Source: Heliomicrobium gestii
Lineage (GTDB): Bacteria > Bacillota > Desulfitobacteriia > Heliobacteriales > Heliobacteriaceae
NCBI RefSeq assembly: GCF_009877435.1
Contig: NZ_WXEX01000001.1
Location: forward strand, 62,001-126,000
Length of the DNA: 64,000 nt
Direction: 5' to 3'
The position numbers and the translations under genes are program-made. Shown piece by piece: positions 1-7,934 of this stretch (positions are counted from its first letter, which is position 1; each line of letters starts with the position of its first letter). The notes beneath the pieces are model-generated. The model was not told where the DNA came from. It saw nothing but the letters and a program-made list of their open reading frames with translations, and searched no databases.

Positions 1-2
1 AC

Positions 3-314
3 CGCCGTCACCTGCACCTGTCCGACGTTCCCCGCAAGCTGCTAACCGAAGTGGCTGGCATGGAATTGGTGGAGATGAAGGACTCTGACCAGTGCTGCGG
101 CATGGCCGGTTCCTACCTGGTCAAGTTCCCCGAAATCTCCGCCCCGATCCTGCAGAAGAAACTGGACAACATCGCCGCCACCGGCAGCGAACTCGTCTGT
201 GTAGACTGCCCCGGCTGCGTCATGCAGATCGCCGGTGGTTTGGATAAACGCCACAGTTCCGTAAAAATCCGGCACACCGCCGAGATCTTGGCGGAAGCGC
301 TCCGCAAAGGTTAA
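3..314 (+). CDS. CCG-domain Fe-S oxidoreductase, C-terminal part (5' end outside window)
   Basis: The reading frame is open from the window edge, so only the last ~104 residues are seen; an internal GTG at 51 is not needed as a start. The visible part has the second half of a CCG (cysteine-rich) domain: a CCGMAGSY segment followed ~40 residues later by DCPGC, as in LutA/LldE, GlpC and heterodisulfide reductase subunit B. Such proteins bind [4Fe-4S] clusters and pass electrons from a flavoprotein dehydrogenase to the quinone pool or other carriers. It lies 33 bp upstream of a GlcD-like flavoprotein and resembles the C-terminus of the Fe-S protein encoded just beyond it, so all three probably form one 2-hydroxyacid (lactate/glycolate) oxidase complex. 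The exact subfamily cannot be set without the N-terminus. Confidence 0.85.
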   Translation, partial: RRHLHLSDVPRKLLTEVAGMELVEMKDSDQCCGMAGSYLVKFPEISAPILQKKLDNIAATGSELVCVDCPGCVMQIAGGLDKRHSSVKIRHTAEILAEALRKG

Positions 315-347
315 GGTTCAAGCTTTAAGAAAGAGGAGGATTCATCA

Positions 348-1736
348 ATGTCTGTTCAACAAGCTATCCGCGAAGTGGAAGCGTTGCTCGGCAAAGAGCG
401 CGTGCTCACCACTGTTGAAGATCTGGCCTGCTACTCCTTTGACGGAACGGCCGACGCGCCGTCCCAGCGCCCCGACGCTGTCATCATGCCCAAGTCGACG
501 GAAGAAGTCCAAGCGATCATGAAGATCGCCAGCAAGTACAAAACCCCCGTCTATCCCCGCGGCGCCGGCACCAACCTTTCTGGCGGCACCATCCCCCTCA
601 AGGGCGGCCTTGTGGTAACCTTCCAAATGATGAACAAAATCCTGGAGGTCGACTCGGAGAACCTGACGGCGACCGTTCAACCGGGCGTGATCATCGCTTC
701 GTTGAACACGGCGGTAGCGCCCTATGGACTGATCTACCCGCCCGATCCCGGCACCGTGTCGACGGCGACCATGGCCGGCTCCACGGCAGAGTGCTCCGGC
801 GGCCTGCGGGGCCTGAAATACGGCGTCACCAAGCACTATATCATGGGCATGGAAGTGGTTCTCGCCAATGGGGAGAAGTTCCGCGCCGGCGGCAAAACCG
901 TCAAAAACGTGACCGCTTATGATCTCGTGAAGTTATTCACCGGATCGGAAGGCACCCTGGGCATCATCACCGAACTGATCGTCAAACTGATCCCAGCGCC
1001 GGAAGCGAAAAAATCCATGCTGGCCATCTTCAGCGACCTTGACGACGCCGGCAAGACCATCGCCGGCATCATCGCCGCAAAAGTCATCCCGGCCACCCTG
1101 GAGATCATGGACAAAACCACCATCGAAACGGTGGAAGCCTTCGCCAAAGCCGGCCTGCCCACTGACGCGGAAGCCGTGTTGCTGATCGAAGTCGACGGCA
1201 TTCCCGAAGTGGTCGAAAAAGAAGCCCAGGCTGTCGTGGAAGTTTGCAAGCGTTTCAACGGCAAGGTTCAGGTAGCCCGTGACGACGCCGAACGGGAGAA
1301 GCTCTGGGCCGCCCGCCGCGCCGCTCTGCCGGCTCTGGCCCGCAAATCCCCCACAACCGTTCTGGAAGACGCCACCGTGCCCCGTTCCCGCATTCCCGAA
1401 ATGCTGCGGGCGATCCGGGCCATCGCCAAGAAATATGACCTGCTCATCGGCACCTTCGGTCACGCCGGTGATGGCAACCTGCACCCGACGATCCTCTGTG
1501 ACGAGCACAATCAAGAGCAGATGAAGCGGGTTCACAAGGCTGTCGACGAGATCTTCCGCGTCGCCGTCGACATGGGCGGCACCCTCTCCGGCGAGCACGG
1601 CATCGGCATGGCCAAGATGAAGTACCTTGAGTGGGAACTGGGCGCCACCGGTGTCGATGTGCTGCGCCGCATCAAAGAAGCCCTTGACCCCGATTACCTG
1701 TTGAACCCCGGAAAAATGGTTGCGGGGAGGTCCTAA
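348..1736 (+). CDS. glcD: GlcD-like FAD-linked 2-hydroxyacid oxidase (D-lactate/glycolate dehydrogenase)
   Basis: 462 residues, the usual length for GlcD/D-lactate dehydrogenase flavoproteins of the vanillyl-alcohol-oxidase superfamily. The N-terminal FAD-binding type-4 domain has YPRGAGTNLSGG (~residues 65-76), the pyrophosphate-binding loop, and later GGKTVKNVTAYDL and GSEGTLGI. The C-terminal half carries FGHAGDGNLHP and SGEHGIG, the metal/substrate-binding histidines of the family. The start ATG follows AAGAGGAGG at good spacing. The stop is 3 bp before the next gene, so the two are translationally coupled. It is expected to oxidise D-lactate or glycolate and hand electrons to the neighbouring Fe-S proteins; the lactate permease nearby favours lactate. 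Stereospecificity cannot be read from sequence. Confidence 0.93.
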   Translation: MSVQQAIREVEALLGKERVLTTVEDLACYSFDGTADAPSQRPDAVIMPKSTEEVQAIMKIASKYKTPVYPRGAGTNLSGGTIPLKGGLVVTFQMMNKILEVDSENLTATVQPGVIIASLNTAVAPYGLIYPPDPGTVSTATMAGSTAECSGGLRGLKYGVTKHYIMGMEVVLANGEKFRAGGKTVKNVTAYDLVKLFTGSEGTLGIITELIVKLIPAPEAKKSMLAIFSDLDDAGKTIAGIIAAKVIPATLEIMDKTTIETVEAFAKAGLPTDAEAVLLIEVDGIPEVVEKEAQAVVEVCKRFNGKVQVARDDAEREKLWAARRAALPALARKSPTTVLEDATVPRSRIPEMLRAIRAIAKKYDLLIGTFGHAGDGNLHPTILCDEHNQEQMKRVHKAVDEIFRVAVDMGGTLSGEHGIGMAKMKYLEWELGATGVDVLRRIKEALDPDYLLNPGKMVAGRS

Positions 1737-1739
1737 GCG

Positions 1740-3047
1740 ATGGCCGATCTGAAAACGTTGGAACAAGCGAGAGAACTGATCAATCAGTGCATGAAGTGCG
1801 GCAACTGCCAGGCCGTCTGCCCCCTCTACGCCGAGACGATGCATGAGGGCGCCGTGGCCCGCGGCAAAATCCGGCTGGCCGTCGACGTGCTGGAAGGCAA
1901 GCTGCAACCCAGCCACGCCGTCCTGGACAAGTTCGCCCTCTGCCTGACCTGTAAAGCCTGTGAAGCCAACTGCCCTTGCGGTGTCCACTGTGTCGACATC
2001 ATCCTGCAGGCCCGGGCGCAATTGGCCGAAAAAGTCGGCCTGCCTTTCATCAAGCAGACCATCTTCCGCGGCCTCAAGCTGCGCCGCCTGTTCAATCTCG
2101 GTTTGAAGGTGGGCGCCAACTTCCAGGCCGTCGCTCTGAAATCGCGCAGAGAGGGAAAAGGCCGCACCATGCGTTTTCCCGTCATGGGCATGGACATGCG
2201 CCGTGTCATCCCCGATCTGGCCACCACGCATTCCCGGGACATGTTTGATGAGTACAACCCCGCCCACAGCGGCAAAGGGAAGGTGCGCGCCGCCTTCTTC
2301 ACCGGCTGTGTCAACAACCTGATCTACAACGACACCTGCAAGGCGATTGTGGAAGTCCTCCGCGCCAACGACGTGGATGTGATCGTCCCGAAAGAACAGC
2401 ACTGCTGCGGCGCTCCCGTCTTCATCAACGGCGATCGCAACATCGGCCGCGACATGGCCCGCCACAACCTGGAGGTCTTCACCGCCGCCGACGAGAAGTA
2501 CAACCTTGATTATGTCTTCATGGCCTGCGGCACCTGTGTCTGTTCCTTCGCCGAGCACTACACGCACCTGCTCCATGATGAGCCCAAGTACCTCGCCATG
2601 GCGGAAAAGCTGGCGAAGAAGACGACCGATGTCAATCCGCTGGTGATCAAAGTGGGCGGCCTGCAAAAGCCCCTCGGCAAGGTGGAGCATGTGGTCACCT
2701 ACCACGACTCCTGTCACCTGGCGCGAAGCATGAAGGTCACCGCCGAGCCCCGGGAGATCATGAAGGCCATCCCCGGCATCCGCTTCGTCGAGATGAAAGA
2801 TGCGGCCCGTTGCTGCGGCGGCGCTGGCTCCTTCAGTTTGACCCACTATGACCTGTCCAAACAGATCACGACCAAGAAGGCCGAGAACATCCGCAGCACC
2901 GGCGCCACCCTGGCCACCACCGGCTGCCCTGGCTGCCGCATGACCATCGAAGACGGTCTGGCCCAGTCCAATGTCAAGATCGACACGGTGCACCCAGTAG
3001 CGCTGCTTTATGAATCCTATAAAAATAGCGGCGTGATCAAGGGGTAA
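1740..3047 (+). CDS. GlcF-like Fe-S oxidoreductase (two 4Fe-4S motifs plus two CCG domains)
   Basis: 435 residues. The N-terminus has two ferredoxin-like motifs, CMKCGNCQAVCP (~residues 17-28) and CLTCKACEANCP (~66-77). Two CCG domains follow: FFTGCVNN...HCCGAP and YHDSCHLARS...RCCGGAGSF...GCPGC. This is the layout of GlcF/LldF-type electron-transfer subunits that partner GlcD. ATG at 1740 directly follows the glcD stop, with GGGGAGG inside the glcD end as the ribosome site. It is probably the electron-accepting subunit of the oxidase. Its C-terminal CCG domain matches the truncated protein at the left edge closely, suggesting paralogy within the cluster. The last gene before a terminator-like hairpin. 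Confidence 0.92.
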   Translation: MADLKTLEQARELINQCMKCGNCQAVCPLYAETMHEGAVARGKIRLAVDVLEGKLQPSHAVLDKFALCLTCKACEANCPCGVHCVDIILQARAQLAEKVGLPFIKQTIFRGLKLRRLFNLGLKVGANFQAVALKSRREGKGRTMRFPVMGMDMRRVIPDLATTHSRDMFDEYNPAHSGKGKVRAAFFTGCVNNLIYNDTCKAIVEVLRANDVDVIVPKEQHCCGAPVFINGDRNIGRDMARHNLEVFTAADEKYNLDYVFMACGTCVCSFAEHYTHLLHDEPKYLAMAEKLAKKTTDVNPLVIKVGGLQKPLGKVEHVVTYHDSCHLARSMKVTAEPREIMKAIPGIRFVEMKDAARCCGGAGSFSLTHYDLSKQITTKKAENIRSTGATLATTGCPGCRMTIEDGLAQSNVKIDTVHPVALLYESYKNSGVIKG

Positions 3048-3115
3048 AAAATCTCAAGGGCTATAGAGACGGTAGCGAGACCGTTTACGAGCCCCGAATT
3101 TGATAGACGACGGAC

Positions 3116-3165
3116 AAAAAAGAGAGGTCTGTCCCGGTGATAGGGGCAGGCCTCTCTTCGCTTTG
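3116..3165. terminator. Hairpin between convergent operons
   Basis: An A-run (3116-3121) precedes AGAGAGGTCTGTCCC, loop, and GGGGCAGGCCTCTCT, so both arms can form a long stem. On the plus strand there is only a weak T-stretch (CGCTTT). On the minus strand the A-run becomes a U-run, so it works best as terminator for the minus-strand thioredoxin gene and may act in both directions. Confidence 0.7.
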
Positions 3166-3238
3166 ACACTTGTTTTCCATTCATCCGACCTCTGCGGAAG
3201 GCGGGTTGTTTTACGGAAAGACGAGGTATTGGGTTTCC

Positions 3239-3820
3239 CTATTTCAGCAACGGCTCAACGCGCTTGACAAAATCGTTTTTGCTGCGGGCCGCGCCGATCA
3301 GCACATCGGCGATGTTCCCGTCCTTGTCGATGAAGAAGGTGGCCGGTATCGGTTGTATGCCATAGGCCGCCGCAGCCGCATGGGAGGGATTTTTGTCGAG
3401 TAGGATGGGGAACTTGATGTCCAGCTTCTGCACGAGTTTCTGGACATCGGCTTCCTTGTCGTTAAAGGTGAGGTTAACGCCTAAAACAGCAACCCTGCCC
3501 TCATATTCTTTGGCGAACTCATTCAGATCAGGCATCTCCGAACGGCAGGGCGGGCACCAAGAGGCCCAGAAGTTGATCACCACCGGTGTGCCTTTATAGT
3601 TGGACAATGATTCTTCTTTGCCGTAGAGCGATGTGAGTGTAAAGTCAGGCGCTTTTTTGCCCTTGACGGCGGCCACAGGGTCATTGGAAGCAGCCGATGG
3701 GGCTGATGGTGAGTCGCCTGCGCTGCTGTTGTTTCCGCCTTCTGTGGAGACACATCCACCTGCCGCCAGTGAAAGGAGCAGCACCGGGGCGAGGAACCAT
3801 TTGGTCATCATGTTTTTCAT
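3239..3820 (-). CDS. TlpA/ResA-family thiol-disulfide oxidoreductase lipoprotein
   Basis: 193 residues from the ATG at 3818-3820, chosen because AGGGGGAT precedes it and because it begins a lipoprotein signal (hydrophobic stretch then LAAGGC; Cys ~23). An in-frame start 36 codons upstream would bury the signal. After an S/A/P-rich spacer comes a thioredoxin fold with WCPPC (~residues 90-94) and a PATFFID cis-Pro segment, typical of TlpA/ResA proteins. It should be anchored outside the membrane and reduce or exchange disulfides, e.g. for cytochrome c or copper-site maturation or general extracytoplasmic redox. No cytochrome maturation genes are nearby. A CsoR/CstR-like palindrome lies upstream, hinting at copper or reactive-sulfur control. 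Confidence 0.9.
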   Translation of the reverse strand: MKNMMTKWFLAPVLLLSLAAGGCVSTEGGNNSSAGDSPSAPSAASNDPVAAVKGKKAPDFTLTSLYGKEESLSNYKGTPVVINFWASWCPPCRSEMPDLNEFAKEYEGRVAVLGVNLTFNDKEADVQKLVQKLDIKFPILLDKNPSHAAAAAYGIQPIPATFFIDKDGNIADVLIGAARSKNDFVKRVEPLLK

Positions 3821-3872
3821 CGGCACAGATCCCCCTACATGATTTATTTTAACGGGTTTGATGCCTGCCAGT

Positions 3873-3888
3873 ATACCCCGTGGGGTAT
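3873..3888. promoter_or_regulatory. Perfect palindrome ATACCCCGTGGGGTAT upstream of tlpA-like gene
   Basis: Two 7-bp inverted arms separated by GT. A 2-nt loop rules out an RNA hairpin, so this is probably a protein-binding site. On the minus strand it overlaps a TATACT -10-like hexamer ~52 bp upstream of the tlpA-like start. The pattern of A/T edges, C4 and G4 resembles operators described for CsoR/CstR-family repressors (copper or persulfide sensors). No regulator gene of that family is in the window; assignment is inference. Confidence 0.55.
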
Positions 3889-3961
3889 TAATCACATCTA
3901 TACTACCTTGTTTTTGCCTGGGTGACAAGAGGGATGCAAGGGTTAAAAAGGGGATAGATGT

Positions 3962-3992
3962 AAAAAAAACCCCGCGCCTCAGGGCGCGGGGG
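3962..3992 (-). terminator. Rho-independent terminator of the lactate permease gene
   Basis: Perfect 9-bp stem CCCCGCGCC / GGCGCGGGG with TCAG loop, and eight A residues on the left which read as a U-tract on the minus strand. It lies 55 bp past the permease stop codon. Confidence 0.9.
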
Positions 3993-4046
3993 CAGTATAC
4001 GGTGCCTTGTCACGGGTCTGTTTCGGATGGATTCAAGTTTGATATC

Positions 4047-5819
4047 TTAGCGCTTGGAATAAGCGCCTTTGTCTTCCGTGCGGCCCATCACCGAGAAGCC
4101 GAGGATGGCCACGATGACAGCAGTGATGCCGAGGAGCATGAAACCGTCAGACTGCAACTGAGCCGCGTTGGCGGCTGCAGCGACAGCGGCAGCGCCTTTC
4201 TGATAGACGGGGATCATCCAACTCAGGACGGTGGCTTGCAGATAGGTCATAAAGCAAATGACCACCAGGAAGAACAGGGAGTGTTTCACGGTGAAGCGGA
4301 ACAAATCCGATTCCTTGCCGACCAAGCCAGTAGCGGCGGTGGCGACGGCGATGGACTGGGGCGAGATCATCTTGGCGGTGACGCCGCCGGAGGAGTTGGC
4401 AGCAACGGTCAGGACGGGATCGACGCCGATCTTGTCGGCGGTGACGCCTTGCAGTTTGGCAAAGACGGCGTTGGCCGAGGTGTCAGAACCGGTGATAAAG
4501 ACGCCGAGCCTGCCCAGGATGGGCGAGAAGAGGGGGAAGAGCGCGCCCGTGGCGGCCAGGGCCATGCCCATGGTGTAGGTCATGCCGGAGGAGTTGGCGA
4601 TGGAGGAATAACCGAGAACCGCGGCGATGGTGATGATGGGGAACTTCAGGGACTTGATGGTGTCCCAGAAGACACTGAGACCTTGGCTAAGGGGCATCCG
4701 CACGATCACCATGGTGATGAGGGCGGCAACCAGGATGGCTGTGCCGGCGGCAGAAAGCCAGTTGAACTTGAAGAGGACCTCAATCGGCTTGCTGGTGGCC
4801 GGGTTGATGACAGCGCCATCGATGATAGGGAAGTGGAATTTCAGTGTGACCGTTTCCAAAACCGCGTTGACTGCCTTCATGCCCCAGTCGCCGACCAGGA
4901 TGGTCAGGATGACAAAGGGGCTCCAGGCCTTCAGCACCTTTTTAAAGGTCAGGTTTGCTGAGGAAGCGCTGTAGGTGGCGGCAGGTTCATTTTCAAAGCG
5001 CCAAACGTTTTTGGGCTTCCAGAGCTTGAGGAAGACCACCAGAGAGATGATCGAGCAGAGGGAAGAGATGATGTCGGGGAGCATGGCGCCCAGGTAGTTG
5101 GAGGACCAGAACTGGCCGATGGCGAAGGCGCCTCCGGAGATGAGGGCGGCCGGCCAAACTTCCTTAACGCCTTTCCAGCCGGACATGATATAGACCAGCC
5201 AGAAGGGGACGAAGATAGAGAGGAAGGGAAGCTGGCGACCGACCATCTGAGAGATGGTGAAATCGTCGATGCCGGAAACCTGGCCGGCGACGATGATGGG
5301 GATACCGATGCCGCCGAAGGCGACAGGCGCCGTGTTGGCGATCAGGCAGAGGCTGGCGGCATAGAGGGGGTTGAAGCCGAGGCCGACGAGCATGCCGGCG
5401 GTGATAGCGACAGGCGTGCCGAAACCGGCTGCCCCTTCGAGGAAGGCGCCGAAGGAGAAGGCGATCAGCAGCGCCTGGAGGCGGCGGTCATCAGTGATGG
5501 AGGCGATGGAATCTTTGATGACTTCAAACTGGCCGCTCTTGACGGTGAGGTTGTAGAGGAAGACGGCCGTAATGACGATCCAGCAGATGGGGAAGAGACC
5601 ATAGAGGGCGCCTTGCAATGTCGAGGCGATAGCCAATTGAGCGGGCATGCCATATACAAGGATGGCGATGAGAACGGCGAGGGTCGTTGTAGTGACACCG
5701 GCGATATAGCCTTTCATCTTCTGAATGGCCAGGGCCCAGAACAGATAGATGATGGGAATAACGGCGATGGCAGCAGACAGGAAGATATTCCCCATGGGAT
5801 CGAATACTTGAGTCCACAT
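4047..5819 (-). CDS. lctP: L-lactate permease
   Basis: 590 residues with about 13-14 hydrophobic segments, the full length of the LctP/LldP family. Family hallmarks are present, including the glycine-rich GAFLEGAAGFGTPVAI region (~residues 139-154), ANTAPVAFGGIGIP, and the late ITGSDTSANAVFAKLQ and SSGGVTAKMISPQSIAVA motifs. It imports lactate (or glycolate) by proton symport and fits with the 2-hydroxyacid oxidase genes on the opposite strand. The start ATG has GAAAGGAGG at proper spacing. It has its own terminator and a long (~480 bp) upstream leader, so it is probably a single-gene transcript. Confidence 0.95.
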   Translation of the reverse strand: MWTQVFDPMGNIFLSAAIAVIPIIYLFWALAIQKMKGYIAGVTTTTLAVLIAILVYGMPAQLAIASTLQGALYGLFPICWIVITAVFLYNLTVKSGQFEVIKDSIASITDDRRLQALLIAFSFGAFLEGAAGFGTPVAITAGMLVGLGFNPLYAASLCLIANTAPVAFGGIGIPIIVAGQVSGIDDFTISQMVGRQLPFLSIFVPFWLVYIMSGWKGVKEVWPAALISGGAFAIGQFWSSNYLGAMLPDIISSLCSIISLVVFLKLWKPKNVWRFENEPAATYSASSANLTFKKVLKAWSPFVILTILVGDWGMKAVNAVLETVTLKFHFPIIDGAVINPATSKPIEVLFKFNWLSAAGTAILVAALITMVIVRMPLSQGLSVFWDTIKSLKFPIITIAAVLGYSSIANSSGMTYTMGMALAATGALFPLFSPILGRLGVFITGSDTSANAVFAKLQGVTADKIGVDPVLTVAANSSGGVTAKMISPQSIAVATAATGLVGKESDLFRFTVKHSLFFLVVICFMTYLQATVLSWMIPVYQKGAAAVAAAANAAQLQSDGFMLLGITAVIVAILGFSVMGRTEDKGAYSKR

Positions 5820-6302
5820 AATTGGGGGCCTCCTTTCAAATTGAGAAAGTGCATGTGACTTCTAGCACAAAGATAAGTGCAGTGAAGCTGGGGAATCGGT
5901 AATCAGGAAGACCTGTCGCAAGAACAACGGAGATTGGCGGTAAATCCCCCCTCTACGAGCCTGCCGGTTAGTTCAATATTCCTATCTCCATCGTCATCTC
6001 ACGATAAGACGAACTAACCAACAAGAGATATGATGGTCTGACCGGCACTTTTATTACTATTCTCTGAATATCTGAAAACTCCTTCTCGCTTGTGAAAACT
6101 TTTTCGATTCCCCTGGAAAATTCGTACGATCGTGTGAACTGTACTATCAAAGAACCACATCGGCAGTGGACAGACGATGGGCAGGAAGTGAGAAGCGGGC
6201 AAAATTCTGCTGAATCAGAAGATTATTATAATAGGAAGTGATTAAGAATAGATTCACAAATATTCAGATTTGCCCTTTTTATTCGATAAACAGATAATAC
6301 AG
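5820..6302. other. Non-coding stretch upstream of lctP with spaced inverted repeat
   Basis: No credible gene; the short open frames here lack ribosome sites and protein-like composition. It holds GGTTAGTTC (5966-5974) and its exact complement GAACTAACC (6011-6019), and more loosely GCCGGT near 5964 with ACCGGC near 6040. These could be operator halves or an RNA stem in the lctP leader. The right end is A+T-rich. Confidence 0.4.
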
Positions 6303-7214
6303 TTATTTCGGTCTTTTGTCCAGATAGCCGACGGCGCTGAGCGCCGCCACAGCGCCTTGGCCTGTGGCTTTCGCCAGTTGATAGGGCTTGCCTGTGCAAT
6401 CGCCGGCGGCAAAGACGCCGGCGATGTTCGTCTCCATCTGCCCATTGACGGCGACGGCTTTTTTATCGGTTGCCAACCCGGGAACGAGGTTCTCGGCCTT
6501 CTGCGTTTCCCGGAGGATAAAAACCCCGTCAACAGCGATTTCCTGTTCGTCGACGATCAGGGAGGAGACCGTCTCTGTTCCCTTGATGGAGAGGGATGTC
6601 CCCCGCATGAGCGTCGTGTTGCCGGGGAGGGATGGAACGGTGGCAACCGCTGCGGCCGAAGTGTCATGGACAAAAGCCGTCGAAGCGCGTTGTGGGAGCA
6701 CATAATAGACCTGTTTTGCCACACCGGCGAGAAACAAGACTTCATCGTGGGCAGCGCCGCCGGTGTAGTCGAGCAATGCCACAGCCTTTTCTCGAAAGAG
6801 TGGACCGTCGCAGGTGGCGCAATAGGAGACCCCTTTGCCCAGGTACTCATTTTCGCCGGGCAAGACCCTTTCGATATGAACGCCGGTGGCGATGATCAAC
6901 GACCGTGCGCTGTACTGACTCTTCCCTGTGATCACGGCGAATTCGCCGTCTCCCGGATATACGGCAGTGACACGTTCTTCTCTCAGTTCGATTCCGCGGC
7001 TGCGCACGTGTTGGAGGTAGCGCTCCATCAGTCCTTGACCGGAGATCTCCGGCAGACCCAGGTAATTATCGATCCGCTCTGCCTTGGCTAAGCGGTGGCT
7101 GCACTGCTTAGTGCCCAAGATGAGGAACGATTTATTCCGGATGTTTAGATTTAACGCTGCCGACAGTCCGGCGGGTCCGCATCCGATGACGATACAATCG
7201 TAACGATCTGACAT
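6303..7214 (-). CDS. Thioredoxin-reductase-like flavoprotein with degenerate NADPH site
   Basis: 303 residues from the ATG at 7212-7214, which has AGAGGGGAG upstream; a longer frame to 7511 adds 99 non-homologous residues. FAD-binding GCGPAG (~residues 11-16), redox-active CATC (Cys132/Cys135) and GVFAAGDCTG near the end are those of low-Mr thioredoxin reductases. The central pyridine-nucleotide domain lacks the GGGxSAxE signature (YTGGAAHDE instead) and the HRR motif (VLPQRAS instead). Known clostridial ferredoxin-dependent flavin thioredoxin reductases also lack these motifs, so electrons may come from ferredoxin rather than NADPH. Monocistronic by position; no thioredoxin gene adjoins it. 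Confidence 0.85.
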   Translation of the reverse strand: MSDRYDCIVIGCGPAGLSAALNLNIRNKSFLILGTKQCSHRLAKAERIDNYLGLPEISGQGLMERYLQHVRSRGIELREERVTAVYPGDGEFAVITGKSQYSARSLIIATGVHIERVLPGENEYLGKGVSYCATCDGPLFREKAVALLDYTGGAAHDEVLFLAGVAKQVYYVLPQRASTAFVHDTSAAAVATVPSLPGNTTLMRGTSLSIKGTETVSSLIVDEQEIAVDGVFILRETQKAENLVPGLATDKKAVAVNGQMETNIAGVFAAGDCTGKPYQLAKATGQGAVAALSAVGYLDKRPK

Positions 7215-7934
7215 GTGTAACTCCCCTCTGAATGGATCGGCTTGATTGGCCCTATTCGGTAACAGCAATAGGTCTAGTCTTTCCCGAAGGGTGGATTTTT
7301 TTGAGAAAAGTAGATTATGCACGCAAGTAAAAATATTCTTGAAATTATTGCAATGAAGTGTTACATTCACTCCAGACAGGTCTCTGCGGACAACGTCTAC
7401 CAACATGGCGAACAGGCGCCGCCGCCGTGAACAATGGACGAAAGGGAACCATTGCGACGAGTCAGAATTTTTGTCAGATTCGAGGGATAAATCATGGCAG
7501 ATCTTCCACAATTGTCTACGCTTTGAACATGGTATGTTGAGCTTGTTACGTAAATATACAAGTATGAAATAAGGCGCAATGTGAATAAAACAGATGAAAT
7601 CGAGACTTATTTAGCCTATTTGCCCTTGTACGCACAGTTGACTGGTCTTGTCCACGATGCTAAACTACGCGGTGAGAACAGGGTTCGCCTAATTCGCGAA
7701 GGAACAGGGTATGGAAGGAGGATGATTGAGAAAAAAAGTGCAAGTCGTAGAAGCGGGGACCTGCTTATTGGCGGGCCTTTTGCCTGTTAGCGGGGCATGG
7801 GCCGGTAATGGAGCAGAATAAAACGGCTTCAACGGGTTTTTTTTTAGGTTAAAGTGTGAATTTTGTGAATTGGGCGAAAAAGAAAGAGAGATTTAGTTCT
7901 TCTACTACCCTTGGGGGCGGAAAGGAGCAGCGGA
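7215..7934. other. Long intergenic region between divergent flavoprotein and sdh operons
   Basis: About 720 bp with no convincing full-length gene. It must hold the promoters of both divergent units. The only notable content is a 31-codon frame with a strong ribosome site and signal-peptide-like sequence (see 7726-7821). Confidence 0.5.
7726..7821 (+). other. Short signal-peptide-like open frame (31 codons)
   Basis: TTG at 7726 is preceded by GGAAGGAGGATGA. The translation starts with basic residues (MRKKVQ), then a hydrophobic run (CLLAGLLPVSG) and AWA, a signal-peptidase-I-like site, then stops six residues on. It may be the surviving 5' end of a lost exported protein gene or a genuine short secreted peptide. 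The overlapping frame from ATG 7722 is not protein-like. Weak call based on ribosome site and hydropathy only. Confidence 0.3.

Noticed and set aside
933-2993. 686-codon minus-strand frame opposite the lactate oxidase genes
   Set aside because: Antisense shadow of GC-rich genes: His/Gly/Gln-rich, no domain, no ribosome site.
5968-6150. 60-codon minus-strand frame in lctP leader
   Set aside because: No ribosome site; covers an inverted repeat likely to be regulatory.
7581-7790. 69-codon plus-strand frame before sdhC
   Set aside because: No ribosome site, and it ends inside the better signal-peptide frame.
7856-7876. GTGTGAATTTTGTGAATTGG as a Crp/Fnr or Rex-type site
   Set aside because: Two direct TGTGAAT copies rather than an inverted repeat, so it does not fit those consensus palindromes.
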